The notes below the pieces were generated by a model that was not told the DNA's origin, did no database searches, and worked only from the letters and a program-made list of their open reading frames with translations. A program made the position numbers and the translations under genes. 64,000 nt of DNA from Leucothrix arctica (GTDB taxonomy: Bacteria; Pseudomonadota; Gammaproteobacteria; Thiotrichales; Thiotrichaceae): contig NZ_QGKL01000039.1 in the NCBI RefSeq assembly GCF_003172895.1, positions 310,001 to 374,000 on the forward strand, given 5' to 3'. Of the stretch, positions 52,069 through 62,844 are shown piece by piece (within the stretch, counting starts at the first letter, position 1; each line of letters begins with the position of its first letter).

Positions 52069-53259
52069 ATGATCATAGCACCCAAAGTCCGTGGATTTAT
52101 TTGTATCAACTCGCATCCAACAGGTTGTGCGGCCAATGTACAAGCGCAAATTGACTACATCAAAGCACAAGAAGGTTATGTTGATGGTCCGAAGAATGTA
52201 CTAGTCATTGGTTCATCGACTGGCTACGGCATGGCTTCTCGTATTACAGCGGCCTTTGGATATGGCGCTAAGACGCTGGGTGTATTCTTTGAAAAGCCAC
52301 CAAAAGCTAAGAAAACGGGTTCTGCGGGTTATTACAATGCCGCTGCATTTGATCAAGCGGCTAAAGACGCTGGCTTGTACGCTAAAAGCATCAATGGTGA
52401 CGCATTCTCTGATGAGTGCAAAGCAAAAACGATTGAGCTGATCAAAGAGAACATGGGCAAAATTGACCTAGTCATCTACAGCTTGGCATCGCCTCGTCGT
52501 ACTGACCCAGTCAGTGGTGAAGTGTTTAACTCAACGCTAAAGCCAATCGGTAACAGCTACACGGCTAAAAACCTAAACACAGACACAAAAGTAGTCGGTG
52601 AAGTTACGGTAGAGCCAGCAAACGAAGAAGAAATCGCTAACACTGTAAAGGTGATGGGTGGTGAAGATTGGGAGCGTTGGATGAGCGCACTTGCGGATGC
52701 AGACGTTCTGGATCAAGGCGTTCAAACCGTTGCTTACACATACCTTGGCGAAAAGCTGACTTGGCCTATCTATGGTCACGCGACGATTGGTAAAGCGAAG
52801 GAAGATCTTGACCGCGCAGCAAGCGCACTTCGTGACTCACTGAAAGGCCTAAACGGTAATGCGTCTGTTGGTGTGTTGAAAGCGGTTGTTACACAGGCGA
52901 GTTCTGCAATTCCTGTGATGCCTTTATACCTAGCGGTTTTGTTTAAAGTAATGAAAGCAGAAGGTACGCACGAAGGTTGTATTGAGCAACTAGATCGCCT
53001 TTACCGCGAATGCTTATACACAGATACGCCACGTCTTGATGATGCATTGCGTATGCGTGTTGATGATTTGGAGTTGACGCCAGAAGTACAAAGCAAAGTA
53101 GAAGCAATTTGGCCACAGGTTACGACTGAAAGCTTGGATGAGTTGTCAGACTTTGCGGGTTACCAAGATGAGTTCTTGAAGCTGTTTGGTTTTGGTGTGG
53201 ATAGCGTTGACTATGATGCTGAAGTATCACCACTTGTAGACGCTGATTTCATTAGTTAA
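52069..53259 (+). CDS. fabV: Enoyl-ACP reductase FabV
   Basis: NADH-dependent trans-2-enoyl-ACP reductase, last step of fatty-acid elongation; FabV enzymes are triclosan-tolerant. 396 residues, typical length. Opening [20 protein letters not shown], the NAD loop [16 protein letters not shown], the [11 protein letters not shown] motif, and the long-spaced active site Y235-x8-K244 ([10 protein letters not shown]) match V. cholerae FabV numbering. GAAAGG precedes the ATG. Single gene. Confidence 0.96.
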   Translation: MIIAPKVRGFICINSHPTGCAANVQAQIDYIKAQEGYVDGPKNVLVIGSSTGYGMASRITAAFGYGAKTLGVFFEKPPKAKKTGSAGYYNAAAFDQAAKDAGLYAKSINGDAFSDECKAKTIELIKENMGKIDLVIYSLASPRRTDPVSGEVFNSTLKPIGNSYTAKNLNTDTKVVGEVTVEPANEEEIANTVKVMGGEDWERWMSALADADVLDQGVQTVAYTYLGEKLTWPIYGHATIGKAKEDLDRAASALRDSLKGLNGNASVGVLKAVVTQASSAIPVMPLYLAVLFKVMKAEGTHEGCIEQLDRLYRECLYTDTPRLDDALRMRVDDLELTPEVQSKVEAIWPQVTTESLDELSDFAGYQDEFLKLFGFGVDSVDYDAEVSPLVDADFIS

Positions 53260-53588
53260 TAAAGCTCAATTAGAAAAAACTAAGGAGTTATCTCGATAGA
53301 TAACTTCTTGGGGATAACGTGGAATGATTTAAGCCTTCTGAGTTGAGCGGTTTTAGTATCCAAAACCCACTCTTTCATCTGTTTGAGCTTTATACATAGC
53401 TGGTTAGCCGTAACATTGTTTTTATTCGGAATAACAAATGAGGCACTACGTGCACGAAGTGCGGACGCATAGGCCGTCGGTATATTGGTTGCGTAAAGAT
53501 AAGCCAAGTATTCTCTTTCAAGTTATTTTGTGTTGAAATAATGGTCAATATAGATTGAGCCTTGAGTTAATCGCTTAAGTAATAAACG
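53260..53588. other. 329-base gap with a 12-bp hairpin
   Basis: AAGGAGTTATCT (53282-53293) pairs with AGATAACTTCTT (53298-53309, one G-U) across CGAT. It probably ends fabV; on the minus strand the stem is followed by TTAGTTTTTTC, so it also looks like a leftward terminator. A 75-codon minus-strand frame (53280-53507, TTG start) fills part of the gap but matches nothing known. Confidence 0.6.
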
Positions 53589-54221
53589 ATGAATGCATTG
53601 ATTATTGAACCTTCAGATGTTGTCAGAACGTTTCTACGTGAAATTTTTGAAAAAGCAGGCTTTGATGTTGATACTCCTTATGGGGAAGAAGGCTTGTATA
53701 TCGGCGTGCATGATGAGTACCAGTTTATTATTTGTAATGCATGGCTTTTTTCTGACACCTCTGAGAACTACACAATGTCAGGACTTGCTGCAATAAGGGT
53801 GTTTCGAAATGAGGGAGTTAATTGCCCAATTTTGATGTATTCAGCAAGAATTAGCTGGGATGACCTGCTTGCGGGGTACATGGCAGGTACTGATGACTAC
53901 ATCCGTAATGGAGAGGGAGCAACAGAGGATAGTATTTTATTACGAGCTAGGCAGTTAATGGCTGGAGAAGAGAGTGCTGAAAAATCGACCGATATAAGCT
54001 ATATCAGGCAAAAAATGCAGGAAGAGGGAGAACTAAAAAGAATAGCTTCAGCTAAAATTTTGGACCACTGCAAGGCTGATCGCGTCTGGCTTCCCTACGA
54101 AGTTGAAGAGGAGTGGCTGTTTCGAGAGAAAAGTAGGCAGGAAAGAATAGAAGCAAGACTTAGGGCCGTTTCGCAACTTTCCCGTATAATTAACGAGAAT
54201 CATCACACCCGTAATACGTAG
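53589..54221 (+). CDS. Degenerate response-regulator receiver protein
   Basis: A 210-residue protein whose first 125 residues follow the CheY fold (NALIIEPSDVVRTFLREIFEKAGFDVDTPYGEEGL) but lack the chemistry: the phospho-acceptor Asp is N50 (IICNAWLF), and the conserved Lys region reads DDYIRNG. The tail (130-210) is charged and helical. It is likely a phosphorylation-independent pseudo-receiver or protein-binding adaptor. No partner kinase adjoins. Confidence 0.75.
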   Translation: MNALIIEPSDVVRTFLREIFEKAGFDVDTPYGEEGLYIGVHDEYQFIICNAWLFSDTSENYTMSGLAAIRVFRNEGVNCPILMYSARISWDDLLAGYMAGTDDYIRNGEGATEDSILLRARQLMAGEESAEKSTDISYIRQKMQEEGELKRIASAKILDHCKADRVWLPYEVEEEWLFREKSRQERIEARLRAVSQLSRIINENHHTRNT

Positions 54222-54323
54222 TACTCACCGCGCTTTTATACCCGCGATGTCCAGTTTTTTTGTATTGCTTTAGTGCTGTTTACCACTGTTATTGCTTATT
54301 TTTGCTGAGCTTACTTAAGCAAA

Positions 54324-54354
54324 GCTGCAGGTGTTAACTATCGACACTTGCAGC
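54324..54354. terminator. Hairpin between convergent genes
   Basis: GCTGCAGGTGT pairs with ACACTTGCAGC (one G-U) around a 9-base loop, in the gap between the receiver gene and the leftward alpha-2-macroglobulin gene. No long T run on either side, so termination is probable but imperfect. Confidence 0.5.
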
Positions 54355-54369
54355 AGACTTCTTTACTTA

Positions 54370-57300
54370 TCACTGAATAGACAGCCTAGCTCCACTAGAG
54401 TACGCATTAAACTCAGGCGCATACACACTCTGTACCTGCGCTGGCGCAACTCTAAACTGTCCCGACGTGGTCGCTCTCAAACGATACTTAAACGTGTACT
54501 GCCCAGTCCGCAGCGAATCAAAGAAGTAGTTCATTCCACTATCTCGAATCTCTTGATAGAAACCTGTCCCACCTTGCCAACGATAACCTGACTCAGTCTC
54601 CATCGGCTCAAAACCTGCACCACGCGGCGCACGTAAATGCACGTATTCCGCATTGTGCTTGGAGCGTAATACCAACTGCACTTCCAGTTGATCACCGACT
54701 TTAACCGTCGCACCTTCTGCCAACGGTTGCAGCGTCCAGTTGTTATTCACCTGTACTCGTTTAAAGAACTTTCGTGTCACACCAAAGAAGTCACCTTGCG
54801 CACTCGTTGGGGATTTCTCTGTGGAGAAGTGCCATGTCGCAGAGGCAAACATCAACGACTTACTCTGGTTATTCAGTTTGATCGTCGCCATGTCAGGCGT
54901 GATGTCTTTATCCTTTACTACTAAGTGCTGCTTGCCGCCTGTGTACTTGCTTGGCTCAAAGACAAAGTCCTTTTGCAGCGTGTTACCGACCTTAACCGAC
55001 ATGCGTTCTTGCTGGTTGAGCTGTCCTTCTTTCTTCATGTAGTGAACAAGGGAATAGATGCTCTCAGCCGTGGCGCGTGTTGACTTCCAGTGGTTGAGTT
55101 TCTTGTTCAACATCAGCCACTGAACCAAGCCGTGACGACGCTCATCTTGCGGTGTAATTTCCATCATCGCGCGCAACATAAAGGCATGCGTGTCGATGCG
55201 GTCGTTATACCAAAGCCATGAGCGATTTTGCTGCGGCCAGTAAGTCCCATTGTCCTTATCAGTACGTGCTGAGTTCATGATGCTGTCAAAAATCAACGCA
55301 GCTTCTTTGGTTCGTCCAGCACGTTTCATGCTGAGTGCAAGTTGTGCCTTTAGCATGGTCGGTAGCTTGAGCCAGTCAGCAAACGCGAGATTCAAAATGT
55401 ACTGTTTGTCAGCCGCCGTAAACACATTATTCGTCCAGCTTGTGTCAGGGTAACTCGACAACATGTAACTCAAGGTCGCTAACGAACTCACGTTTGTACG
55501 CTTGTTTGCGATCTCAGGTTTCAGCGTTTTGACGTAGTGATCATGCAGGTATTTCCAAGCACGCTGCACATTCGCCTTTGGCACTGGGATATTAAACTCA
55601 GTCGCTTTAGCAAAGCTTTGGAGCAAGTAGCGAGTCATGTAATACGACGAATTACCACCGTCCCACCACGGGAATCCACCGTCGCTATTTTGCGCTTTGA
55701 GCAGCTTAGCAAGCGCACTTTTTTGCTGTGCATTGGCAATAGCAGGGTTGAGGATATTAAGTACTTCATTATCATTCGCACCGCTTTCTGCTTGTCTCAG
55801 CCATGGTGTTTCTTCTAGTAAAATACGGTTGTTTGGATCTTTGTTAATCGCATCCCACTTCTCAAGCTTAGTACCCCGAGTGGCAAAGCTTCGAGCCATG
55901 GTGCGTAGTGCAGGGGACTGAGCAAAGGTTTGATTGATAATCCCCGTCGATAAGAAACGGTTCATGGTCTGCTCAGTACACTCATACGGGTACTGCGTCA
56001 GGTACGGCAGCGCTTTGAGTGTTGAGTAAAACAGTTGGCCGTCTACCGTGACCACAAAGCTGTCATTAACCAGCGTTGAGTCGTTGTTACGCGCTAGCTC
56101 GCTGAACTGCAGTGTGCTTTGCGTGTTGCCTTGCATGGCAGCGAAACGGCTTTGCGCGAGATGGATACGACTCGGCAATACAGGCAGTGGACGTTGCTCG
56201 CCATCGCCAAACTGTTGTGTACCGTCTGAAGCGCTGGCCTTGGCGCGTATGGTTACCATGCCTAAGTCTTTCGGTGTGGTTATTGAGTAACGTAAGCGCG
56301 TGCTTTGTCCTGCTTTGACGTTGAATGCGCGAGGTTGTGGGTTGAGCTTAAACGTCGATGCGATGGTCTTGTCAGTTGCAGGGTCGATAATGTCAAAACT
56401 CATCTTTCCTGACATAGCTTTGTCGCTAGCGTTGTTAACAAGTACTTCGATGTTGGCCTGATCACCTGTGCGCAAGAAGCGCGGTAGGTAAGGGCGAACC
56501 ATCAGTTCTTTGCTGGTACGAGAAAGAGCGGTTGTGCTGCCGCCGCGTAGGTCGCGAGTGATAGCAGATACCCAAACTTTCCACTGTGTTAGTGACTCAG
56601 GGACTTCGAACTCAAAGGTCACGGTGCCGTCTTTTTCAAGGATTAAGTGAGGTTTGAAAAAGGCGACTTCGTTAAAGTTTTTGCGGGTTTCTATGTTGTC
56701 TAGGTCAGTATTTGAAGAACCATTGTCGGTATTGCTATCATCGCTATCACCTTCAGCTTTGATCTTAGACTGCTGGGCAAACACATCGACCGCTCCCCCT
56801 GAGGTGCGCTTGTAAACGCGTTTCTCTACTGCTCTGACCATCCGCGGAGCAGCCGCTGGTGCTGCCATCGCTACCATAGGTTTTGGAGCACCATAACCAT
56901 GACTACCAGCATTCCCCTTATGACAATGCTTAATCTCCTTCGTCAAAGCATTAGCAGGGTGAGTATGGCAGTTCAAATCAGAGAAGATATTAACCGTTAG
57001 ATTAAGGTCAGTACTTGCATAAGGCGCAGGCGTTGGTGTTTTATAAGGGGGTCTAACATAGTTAGATGCGCGGTTTTCACCAAGACTATCGTAACGACTT
57101 AAGGTGTTACTTTTACTACGATAAAGCCCCTGAACCGACGGATACGTGTGGTTACCAAATAACTCTAAGCTTCGATCAAACATAGACGCGAGCACTTCTG
57201 CTGCACCTTGTTCCAGTGGTCTATTTTTCGAGTCTTTAACGCTAATGCGCCAAGTCTCTTTTTGTCCAGGACGTAGCTTATCTCTAAACGTTGAGAAGCT

Positions 57301-60300
57301 AACGTTGAGGTTACGGTCAGTCCACGGCACGTTAACGAACTTTTCTTGGCGAATCAGTTGGTAGTCTTTTAATGTCGTCAGTACAAAGCTCAAACCACCA
57401 CGGTGCTCTGCGGTGACTGCAAACTGTTGAGTCTTAATCCCACCTTGTAACGTGGTGCGTTTAAGCAAGGTATTACCGTGATAAACCTCTAGTAAACTCG
57501 GTGTCTGAGTAAAACCAGAGCCTGCCAATAACGACACTCGCTGGCCCACTTCAACACTCGACTGAGCTGTTTCTAGGTAAGCAGGTAGTTGAGCGACCGT
57601 TTGCTGCTGGTTACTAACCACAATAGTTTTCACTGCTTTAACGACTTGCCCCCACTTATCTTTCGTGGTGTAACGCAGACGGTATAAACCCGCTTTTGGC
57701 GCTTTTAAGGTCACAACCACATCGCCACTTTCAGGGTGACGTATTGAGCCTTGGGCAACTTTACCCGCATCTCGCCACTCATCTATGTAGTCGGCTACTT
57801 CTGGATAGCTGGTCCAGCGGGCGTGTTGTTTGTCGCCTTTAGTTGCGTAGCGAAGCTCAGCTTTTGAGAGTCCTGTAACAGGTCTTTCAGAAGGCATAAT
57901 GATATTTTGTGGTTGCTGAATAGGGTGGAAAGACCAGAAGCCAGAACCCGCACGACCGTTACTGTCTAAGTCCTGTCGGCTAATGGTTAACTTAAACGGA
58001 CGACCCGCTGTAACAAACGCAGCATCACTATTAATCTGAGCTTTGATGGTTGCCTTCGCAATAGTAAATGTGCGGCTTGTACTACGTGTCTCGCCACCAG
58101 TATCTGTAATGTCTGCACTAATTGTATAATTGAGTGCTGAGGCGTCATTAGAGCCACTAGTCGGTATAGCACTTGGTTTAAAGGCAATTGTAAATTCACC
58201 TTTGTCGTTGAGTTGCACTGTTCCGTTGGCGACTGTTTTAGAGCTATAAGACTGTCGGTTAGTATAAATCGCATTTCTAGTTACTCGCCAAGTAACCTTT
58301 CCTTCGGTCACTGCGCCACCAAAATAATACTCAGCAGAACCTGTCACTTTAGCTGCTTGATCTAGTCGCAGCGCTTGTTTTGGTTTGCTGATGCTGGCTT
58401 TAAAAGTAGGGCGTTTGTACTCCTCGACCTTAAGGGATTTGCTGCCACCCCAGACGGTTTCAATACGCCATTGCCCAAGTAGACGGTCAGCTTTAGCAGT
58501 GAACTCACCGGAGGCAGAGCCAAATGCATTCGTCGTGACAGCGACTTTCTGTACCTCTTTATTGTTGGCGTCGAGTAGTCTGACCCAGCCTTTAGCATTG
58601 GGTGAAACGCGGTACTTGCTCTTATCCGAGTCACCACTGTAGGCAACGACCTTCCAGTTAATTGTTTGGCTAGGACGGTAGATGGCGCGATCAGTAAAGA
58701 CGAGTGCGCTTTTTACTGTATTTTGATTAGCGTAGCCGCGGCCGTAAGTATTAACGTGACTCACAATGGCGGTGCTGCTTTGATGGTTTAACAGTAGGCT
58801 GTATTGCTTATTCTTATCAGCATTTAATAGCGCAACACCTTGAGCATTGGAGCTCACTCGTTGCACGGCTTGTGCGCCATTTTCAGGCCATAACTCGACT
58901 GATACATTGGGCGTTATTTTTCCTGACTCGCCATCGTAAGTGAGGACTTCCAGCTTATCGTTTGTATAACGAATGTCTGCGGTGAGCTTGGTCAAGTCAA
59001 GTAGATCCGTTAGTACGTATTTTCCCTCGACTTGTTTCTCTGAAAAATCATCCTGACTAGATGCAGCGATCAACCAATAGCCTTCTTCACTGATAGGCGG
59101 TGTGATGTAGCTGTCGTGGTTTTTATAGTTCGTGTTTTTCTCTAACGTTGACTGCCACACAGCATCAGGCTTAGTACCTTGTCTCAGCTTTATACCTAGG
59201 AAAATACTGCTGCGTGAGTGGGTAGGGGTTGTCAGCGCTTGCTTAGGATCAATTTTCCATGCTCTAAAATAAACCGTCTCGACATTATTGTGAGTCAGCT
59301 CAATAGAGCGCTTACCCAAACCGTCAGATAGGCTCATAGACATACCAAGAAAAGGCGCTTTGATGCTCTCTTCAAGGTTTTTACACAGTGTTAATAGCTC
59401 AGGTAACTGCTGGCTAGTTAGACACGGCTTTAACGCTGCCAGACTTTGAATATTTGAATCTGGAGTGTTGAGTGCTTTTAGCTTCGTCGCCAACTCAAGT
59501 CGAAGTCTGTTTAGCCATGGCGTATGCTGCTTCGCGTTTTCTTGCTGCTTAATGCGTAAACGCAGCGCGTGAAGAATTTGTTTTTTATCAGTTTCAGACG
59601 ACTTGTTATTGCCAATAACGTTGAGCTTAACTCTAAATGCTTCCAAGTTGCCGTCAACATTGCGTCGTGACAGTTGGTGTTGCTCTAAGTCACTCAATAT
59701 TTTAACCGCACGCTTTAACGGATGCTGTTTCAAGTCGTAAGGGTTAACCGTCTCACGATACGGCGTCGCTAATAGCTTCGGCGTTAACAATTTAGCACTT
59801 TGTGCGTCTTGCTCTGGTGTCCAGTAGCTGCTGTTTTGAAGCGCGTCTACCCACAGGTAGGTCACCGTGTCTTTCAGTGTGCCACGGACATTTTTTGGGT
59901 AAGGGTTTTCACTCGTAAAGTAACTGTCTAAACGCTGCAGTGACAGCTGACTGACTTGCTCAACTCTTTCACCACGTTGCTGTGCCAGTCGGTGAGTCTT
60001 TGAAAATGCAGTATGCATGGCTGTTTGTAACTGCGTCATGGTTTGTTTTGCGACAGGTATCGGCTCTTTAGACTTCACTTCTTCACGATTACGAATCTGC
60101 CAGCGGTGGTTGCCGATGTACTTTGTTAAATAATAACCAAGGTGCAAGTTAAGCAGTAATTGAGAGTCTTGGTCAGTTGGCCAAGCTTGTTTAGTGAGTG
60201 TGTCGATTGCTGTTTGTGCATCTTGGCTATATTCGCCCAGTGCTGCACTAGCATTGAGAAGCAGTGCCTCGCGCCATGCTTTATTGTCTTTGCGTTGTTT

Positions 60301-60456
60301 AGCTTGCTCAATAATGAGCGGGATTTGTTTTTGTACGTCTGCAAGCTTGCCTTGTTTGGCGAGGGCTTCTACCTGCGTCCAGTTGGGAGCAGCGATGGAG
60401 GTGGAGGCAGTCGCCCAGAGGCATAGAAAGAAAATTAGGCAGTTTAATAAACGCAT
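54370..60456 (-). CDS. Bacterial alpha-2-macroglobulin
   Basis: A 2028-residue exported protease inhibitor. Signal peptide (1-23, before APNWTQ), a helical N-terminal region, then macroglobulin-type beta domains (for example DRAIYRPSQTINWKVVAYSGD) and the C-terminal thioester domain. The thioester motif CTEQ is intact (C1493 in YPYECTEQ), so it can trap proteases covalently. The signal lacks a lipobox, unlike the E. coli yfhM lipoprotein form, so this one is soluble in the periplasm or released. No pbpC gene follows. A low-complexity Ala-rich and acidic linker lies near residues 1190-1255. Confidence 0.92.
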   Translation of the reverse strand: MRLLNCLIFFLCLWATASTSIAAPNWTQVEALAKQGKLADVQKQIPLIIEQAKQRKDNKAWREALLLNASAALGEYSQDAQTAIDTLTKQAWPTDQDSQLLLNLHLGYYLTKYIGNHRWQIRNREEVKSKEPIPVAKQTMTQLQTAMHTAFSKTHRLAQQRGERVEQVSQLSLQRLDSYFTSENPYPKNVRGTLKDTVTYLWVDALQNSSYWTPEQDAQSAKLLTPKLLATPYRETVNPYDLKQHPLKRAVKILSDLEQHQLSRRNVDGNLEAFRVKLNVIGNNKSSETDKKQILHALRLRIKQQENAKQHTPWLNRLRLELATKLKALNTPDSNIQSLAALKPCLTSQQLPELLTLCKNLEESIKAPFLGMSMSLSDGLGKRSIELTHNNVETVYFRAWKIDPKQALTTPTHSRSSIFLGIKLRQGTKPDAVWQSTLEKNTNYKNHDSYITPPISEEGYWLIAASSQDDFSEKQVEGKYVLTDLLDLTKLTADIRYTNDKLEVLTYDGESGKITPNVSVELWPENGAQAVQRVSSNAQGVALLNADKNKQYSLLLNHQSSTAIVSHVNTYGRGYANQNTVKSALVFTDRAIYRPSQTINWKVVAYSGDSDKSKYRVSPNAKGWVRLLDANNKEVQKVAVTTNAFGSASGEFTAKADRLLGQWRIETVWGGSKSLKVEEYKRPTFKASISKPKQALRLDQAAKVTGSAEYYFGGAVTEGKVTWRVTRNAIYTNRQSYSSKTVANGTVQLNDKGEFTIAFKPSAIPTSGSNDASALNYTISADITDTGGETRSTSRTFTIAKATIKAQINSDAAFVTAGRPFKLTISRQDLDSNGRAGSGFWSFHPIQQPQNIIMPSERPVTGLSKAELRYATKGDKQHARWTSYPEVADYIDEWRDAGKVAQGSIRHPESGDVVVTLKAPKAGLYRLRYTTKDKWGQVVKAVKTIVVSNQQQTVAQLPAYLETAQSSVEVGQRVSLLAGSGFTQTPSLLEVYHGNTLLKRTTLQGGIKTQQFAVTAEHRGGLSFVLTTLKDYQLIRQEKFVNVPWTDRNLNVSFSTFRDKLRPGQKETWRISVKDSKNRPLEQGAAEVLASMFDRSLELFGNHTYPSVQGLYRSKSNTLSRYDSLGENRASNYVRPPYKTPTPAPYASTDLNLTVNIFSDLNCHTHPANALTKEIKHCHKGNAGSHGYGAPKPMVAMAAPAAAPRMVRAVEKRVYKRTSGGAVDVFAQQSKIKAEGDSDDSNTDNGSSNTDLDNIETRKNFNEVAFFKPHLILEKDGTVTFEFEVPESLTQWKVWVSAITRDLRGGSTTALSRTSKELMVRPYLPRFLRTGDQANIEVLVNNASDKAMSGKMSFDIIDPATDKTIASTFKLNPQPRAFNVKAGQSTRLRYSITTPKDLGMVTIRAKASASDGTQQFGDGEQRPLPVLPSRIHLAQSRFAAMQGNTQSTLQFSELARNNDSTLVNDSFVVTVDGQLFYSTLKALPYLTQYPYECTEQTMNRFLSTGIINQTFAQSPALRTMARSFATRGTKLEKWDAINKDPNNRILLEETPWLRQAESGANDNEVLNILNPAIANAQQKSALAKLLKAQNSDGGFPWWDGGNSSYYMTRYLLQSFAKATEFNIPVPKANVQRAWKYLHDHYVKTLKPEIANKRTNVSSLATLSYMLSSYPDTSWTNNVFTAADKQYILNLAFADWLKLPTMLKAQLALSMKRAGRTKEAALIFDSIMNSARTDKDNGTYWPQQNRSWLWYNDRIDTHAFMLRAMMEITPQDERRHGLVQWLMLNKKLNHWKSTRATAESIYSLVHYMKKEGQLNQQERMSVKVGNTLQKDFVFEPSKYTGGKQHLVVKDKDITPDMATIKLNNQSKSLMFASATWHFSTEKSPTSAQGDFFGVTRKFFKRVQVNNNWTLQPLAEGATVKVGDQLEVQLVLRSKHNAEYVHLRAPRGAGFEPMETESGYRWQGGTGFYQEIRDSGMNYFFDSLRTGQYTFKYRLRATTSGQFRVAPAQVQSVYAPEFNAYSSGARLSIQ

Positions 60457-60588
60457 TTTTTATAGTCTCAATAAATCGCAAAGGAGCAGCTGTTTTAGAG
60501 TTTTAGTGGCTATAAGTTAACGCGTTTGGTGGTTTAAATCTACGGCTAAAGAGAGAGGTTAATAATATTTGAGTGCCCGCAGAGTGGC

Positions 60589-61521
60589 TCAGAAAGCCAC
60601 TTGCAGGGATGAATTATAGAGTTTGTTGGTTTGTCTTTTAATAACCGCAGTCAGGATATTATGATCAGACAGGACTTCGTCTAATACGGTTTGCTCAGCG
60701 ATCTCAAACGCTGGGCTCACTAATATCCAATCGATACGTGAGTTCAAAAAAGGAAACGTAACGATTGAAGGATCATCCACTTTCCATGCTTTCAGTTGAG
60801 TCTCTTTGAGAAATGCAGGGAGTAACTCTTCCGACATATCCGTATTAAAGTCGCCCATCATAATGACTGGCTTACCTGAATTTTTCACAGTCTCACTAAG
60901 GACGGCTAACTGCTTTTCTCGCACGTCATTACTCGCAAAATCAAGGTGCAAGGAGATTACATCAAACTTAAATGAAGGGTCACCGGGCCACTCGGAAGCA
61001 ACCACAACAAAGCCTTTACTCAAGGTCGGGACGTTCTTTTCAAAGGTAACCTGACGGGCTTCTGACACTTCTAACTGAGTGACAACCGCAGTGCCATACT
61101 GCAAGCCTAAGCCTTCAATATTGGTGCCTTGAACCGCTGACTTCATCCCTGCTAGTTTACCGATAGCGTTCACATGTGAGTAATTACCACTCCACCAAGA
61201 CGGTGCGTCCGCTTCTTGTAACGCGACAACTTGAGCAGCTTCCTTTGCTATTAAATGCCCGATTGCAGTGACGTTCTCTTTAATGGCGTCATTGGATTGG
61301 AGTATCTGACTTGTGCCGTCACCTCTACCGTGTGCGAGGTTAATGGTCATCACCTTTATCTGGTCTGTGTCGAGTGTTTGCTGCTGGTTCTCTATGGAAA
61401 ACACACTCACCGATTTACTTTGGCCATGAGTCGCATGAACGGTTGCGTAGCTACAGATTGCCAAAGCGATAATAAATAAGAAGGGTAAAGCTATCCGCTT
61501 TTTTTTAAGAGTTTTTATCAT
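60589..61521 (-). CDS. Endonuclease/exonuclease/phosphatase-family protein
   Basis: A 310-residue EEP-fold hydrolase anchored or exported by an N-terminal hydrophobic segment (KKKRIALPFLFIIALAICSYATVHA). Active-site motifs: MTINLAHG, VVALQEAD (metal Glu), MGDFNTDM (DFN), SRIDWILVSP and LSDHNILTAVI (catalytic SDH). The ATG at 61521 is preferred; the frame is open to 61623, and upstream ATGs would place a second hydrophobic segment in front. Could act on nucleic acids, phospholipids or phosphoinositides. Confidence 0.85.
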   Translation of the reverse strand: MIKTLKKKRIALPFLFIIALAICSYATVHATHGQSKSVSVFSIENQQQTLDTDQIKVMTINLAHGRGDGTSQILQSNDAIKENVTAIGHLIAKEAAQVVALQEADAPSWWSGNYSHVNAIGKLAGMKSAVQGTNIEGLGLQYGTAVVTQLEVSEARQVTFEKNVPTLSKGFVVVASEWPGDPSFKFDVISLHLDFASNDVREKQLAVLSETVKNSGKPVIMMGDFNTDMSEELLPAFLKETQLKAWKVDDPSIVTFPFLNSRIDWILVSPAFEIAEQTVLDEVLSDHNILTAVIKRQTNKLYNSSLQVAF

Positions 61522-61731
61522 GTATATAGCCAATAGGTTGTTTATTTTTAAAAGCATCGTGCCACTTAAAAAGAACACAATATTGCTTGATATTATTAAT
61601 GATGGGGGCATTGTCACTACCACACAAGTAGTTCGAGATTACAAATGATGCAGAAGATAGGGTTGAGGCGTATATTTAATGTGCCGACAATAATGCTGTC
61701 TGTATTAGACATAAGAACTCAGGAGCGTTCC

Positions 61732-62691
61732 ATGAAAGTTGCAGTGTTAGATGACTATCAAGAAGCCGTAAAAACGTTAGATTGCTTTGATCTACTCAGT
61801 GGTCATGACGTGACTGTCTTTAATAAAACGTATACCAACGAAGACGAGCTTGCTCAAAAGCTCGCTGATGTTGAAGCGGTGGTACTGATAAGAGAGCGAA
61901 CTATTATTACCGACTCTCTACTCTCCAAATTGCCCAAGCTGAAACTGATTAGTCAAACAGGCAAGATCAGTAATCACTTAGACCTCGCGACCTGTCATAA
62001 GTTCGGTGTTGCTGTGGCAGAAGGTAGAGGCTCACCAGTGGCTCCTTCTGAGTTGTGCTGGGCTTTGATTATGGCTGCTTCACGCAACATTCCTGAATAC
62101 GTTAATAACCTTGAACAGTCACAATGGCAACAGTCCGGCGCTGTTGGGCTAGGGCGCACCTTAAACGGTTTGACGTTGGGTATTTGGGGTTATGGCAAGA
62201 TCGGTCAACGTATTGCGCAGTACGCAAAAGCCTTCGGAATGTCTGTGCTGGTTTGGGGAAGTGTGTCATCCAGAGCCTTAGCGGTGTCGCATGGCTTTAG
62301 TGCTGCGCAGACTAAGCAAGCGTTCTTCAGTGCAGCAGATGTGGTGTCACTGCACCTGCGCCTAAACGAGGCAACGAAGCACTGCGTCACACAAGAAGAC
62401 TTGTCAGTGATGAAGAAAGACTCGCTGTTTGTAAATACGAGTCGAGCTGAGTTAGTTCAGTCAGGTGCTTTGTACTTAGAAATGAAAGCCAACCCAACAA
62501 AGCGTGCCGCGTTAGATGTGTTTGAAATAGAGCCTGCTACGCTAGACAATGAACCTTTAATTTCATTAGCTAACGTGTTGTGCGCACCGCATATTGGCTA
62601 TGTAGAGAAGGGGAGTTACGCGCTGTATTTTAAGATTGCGTTTGAGAATGTGGTCGCGTTTGCAGAAGGGCGGCCGGAGAATATTGCCTGA
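61732..62691 (+). CDS. D-2-hydroxyacid dehydrogenase family protein
   Basis: A 319-residue NAD(P)-dependent oxidoreductase. The nucleotide fold is GIWGYGKIGQRIAQYAK; catalytic residues are Arg in NTSRAELV, Glu in FEIEP and His in APHIGY. The ATG at 61732 is chosen because GGAGCG precedes it and MKVAVLDDYQ is the usual beginning; the frame is open to 61645. The substrate is a 2-hydroxy- or 2-ketoacid. Single gene. Confidence 0.92.
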   Translation: MKVAVLDDYQEAVKTLDCFDLLSGHDVTVFNKTYTNEDELAQKLADVEAVVLIRERTIITDSLLSKLPKLKLISQTGKISNHLDLATCHKFGVAVAEGRGSPVAPSELCWALIMAASRNIPEYVNNLEQSQWQQSGAVGLGRTLNGLTLGIWGYGKIGQRIAQYAKAFGMSVLVWGSVSSRALAVSHGFSAAQTKQAFFSAADVVSLHLRLNEATKHCVTQEDLSVMKKDSLFVNTSRAELVQSGALYLEMKANPTKRAALDVFEIEPATLDNEPLISLANVLCAPHIGYVEKGSYALYFKIAFENVVAFAEGRPENIA

Positions 62692-62844
62692 TACTTACAA
62701 CATAGCTAGGGTCACCAAAATGGGTAATATGTGTTTTGGAAGAGCACATATTAATTCGGACAGCTCACTAAGTTAGTGTACTTATAGGCAAGCATTAAAT
62801 GCTGTCAGGTTAAGTGGTGATTCCTCGTTGTTCAATTTCTGCCT

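Noticed and set aside
53280-53507. 75-codon minus-strand frame after fabV
   Set aside because: TTG start, no recognisable motif, overlaps a hairpin; may be a decayed gene but cannot be supported.
54688-58646. Several frames on the plus strand inside the alpha-2-macroglobulin gene
   Set aside because: All are shadows of the continuous 2028-codon minus-strand frame.
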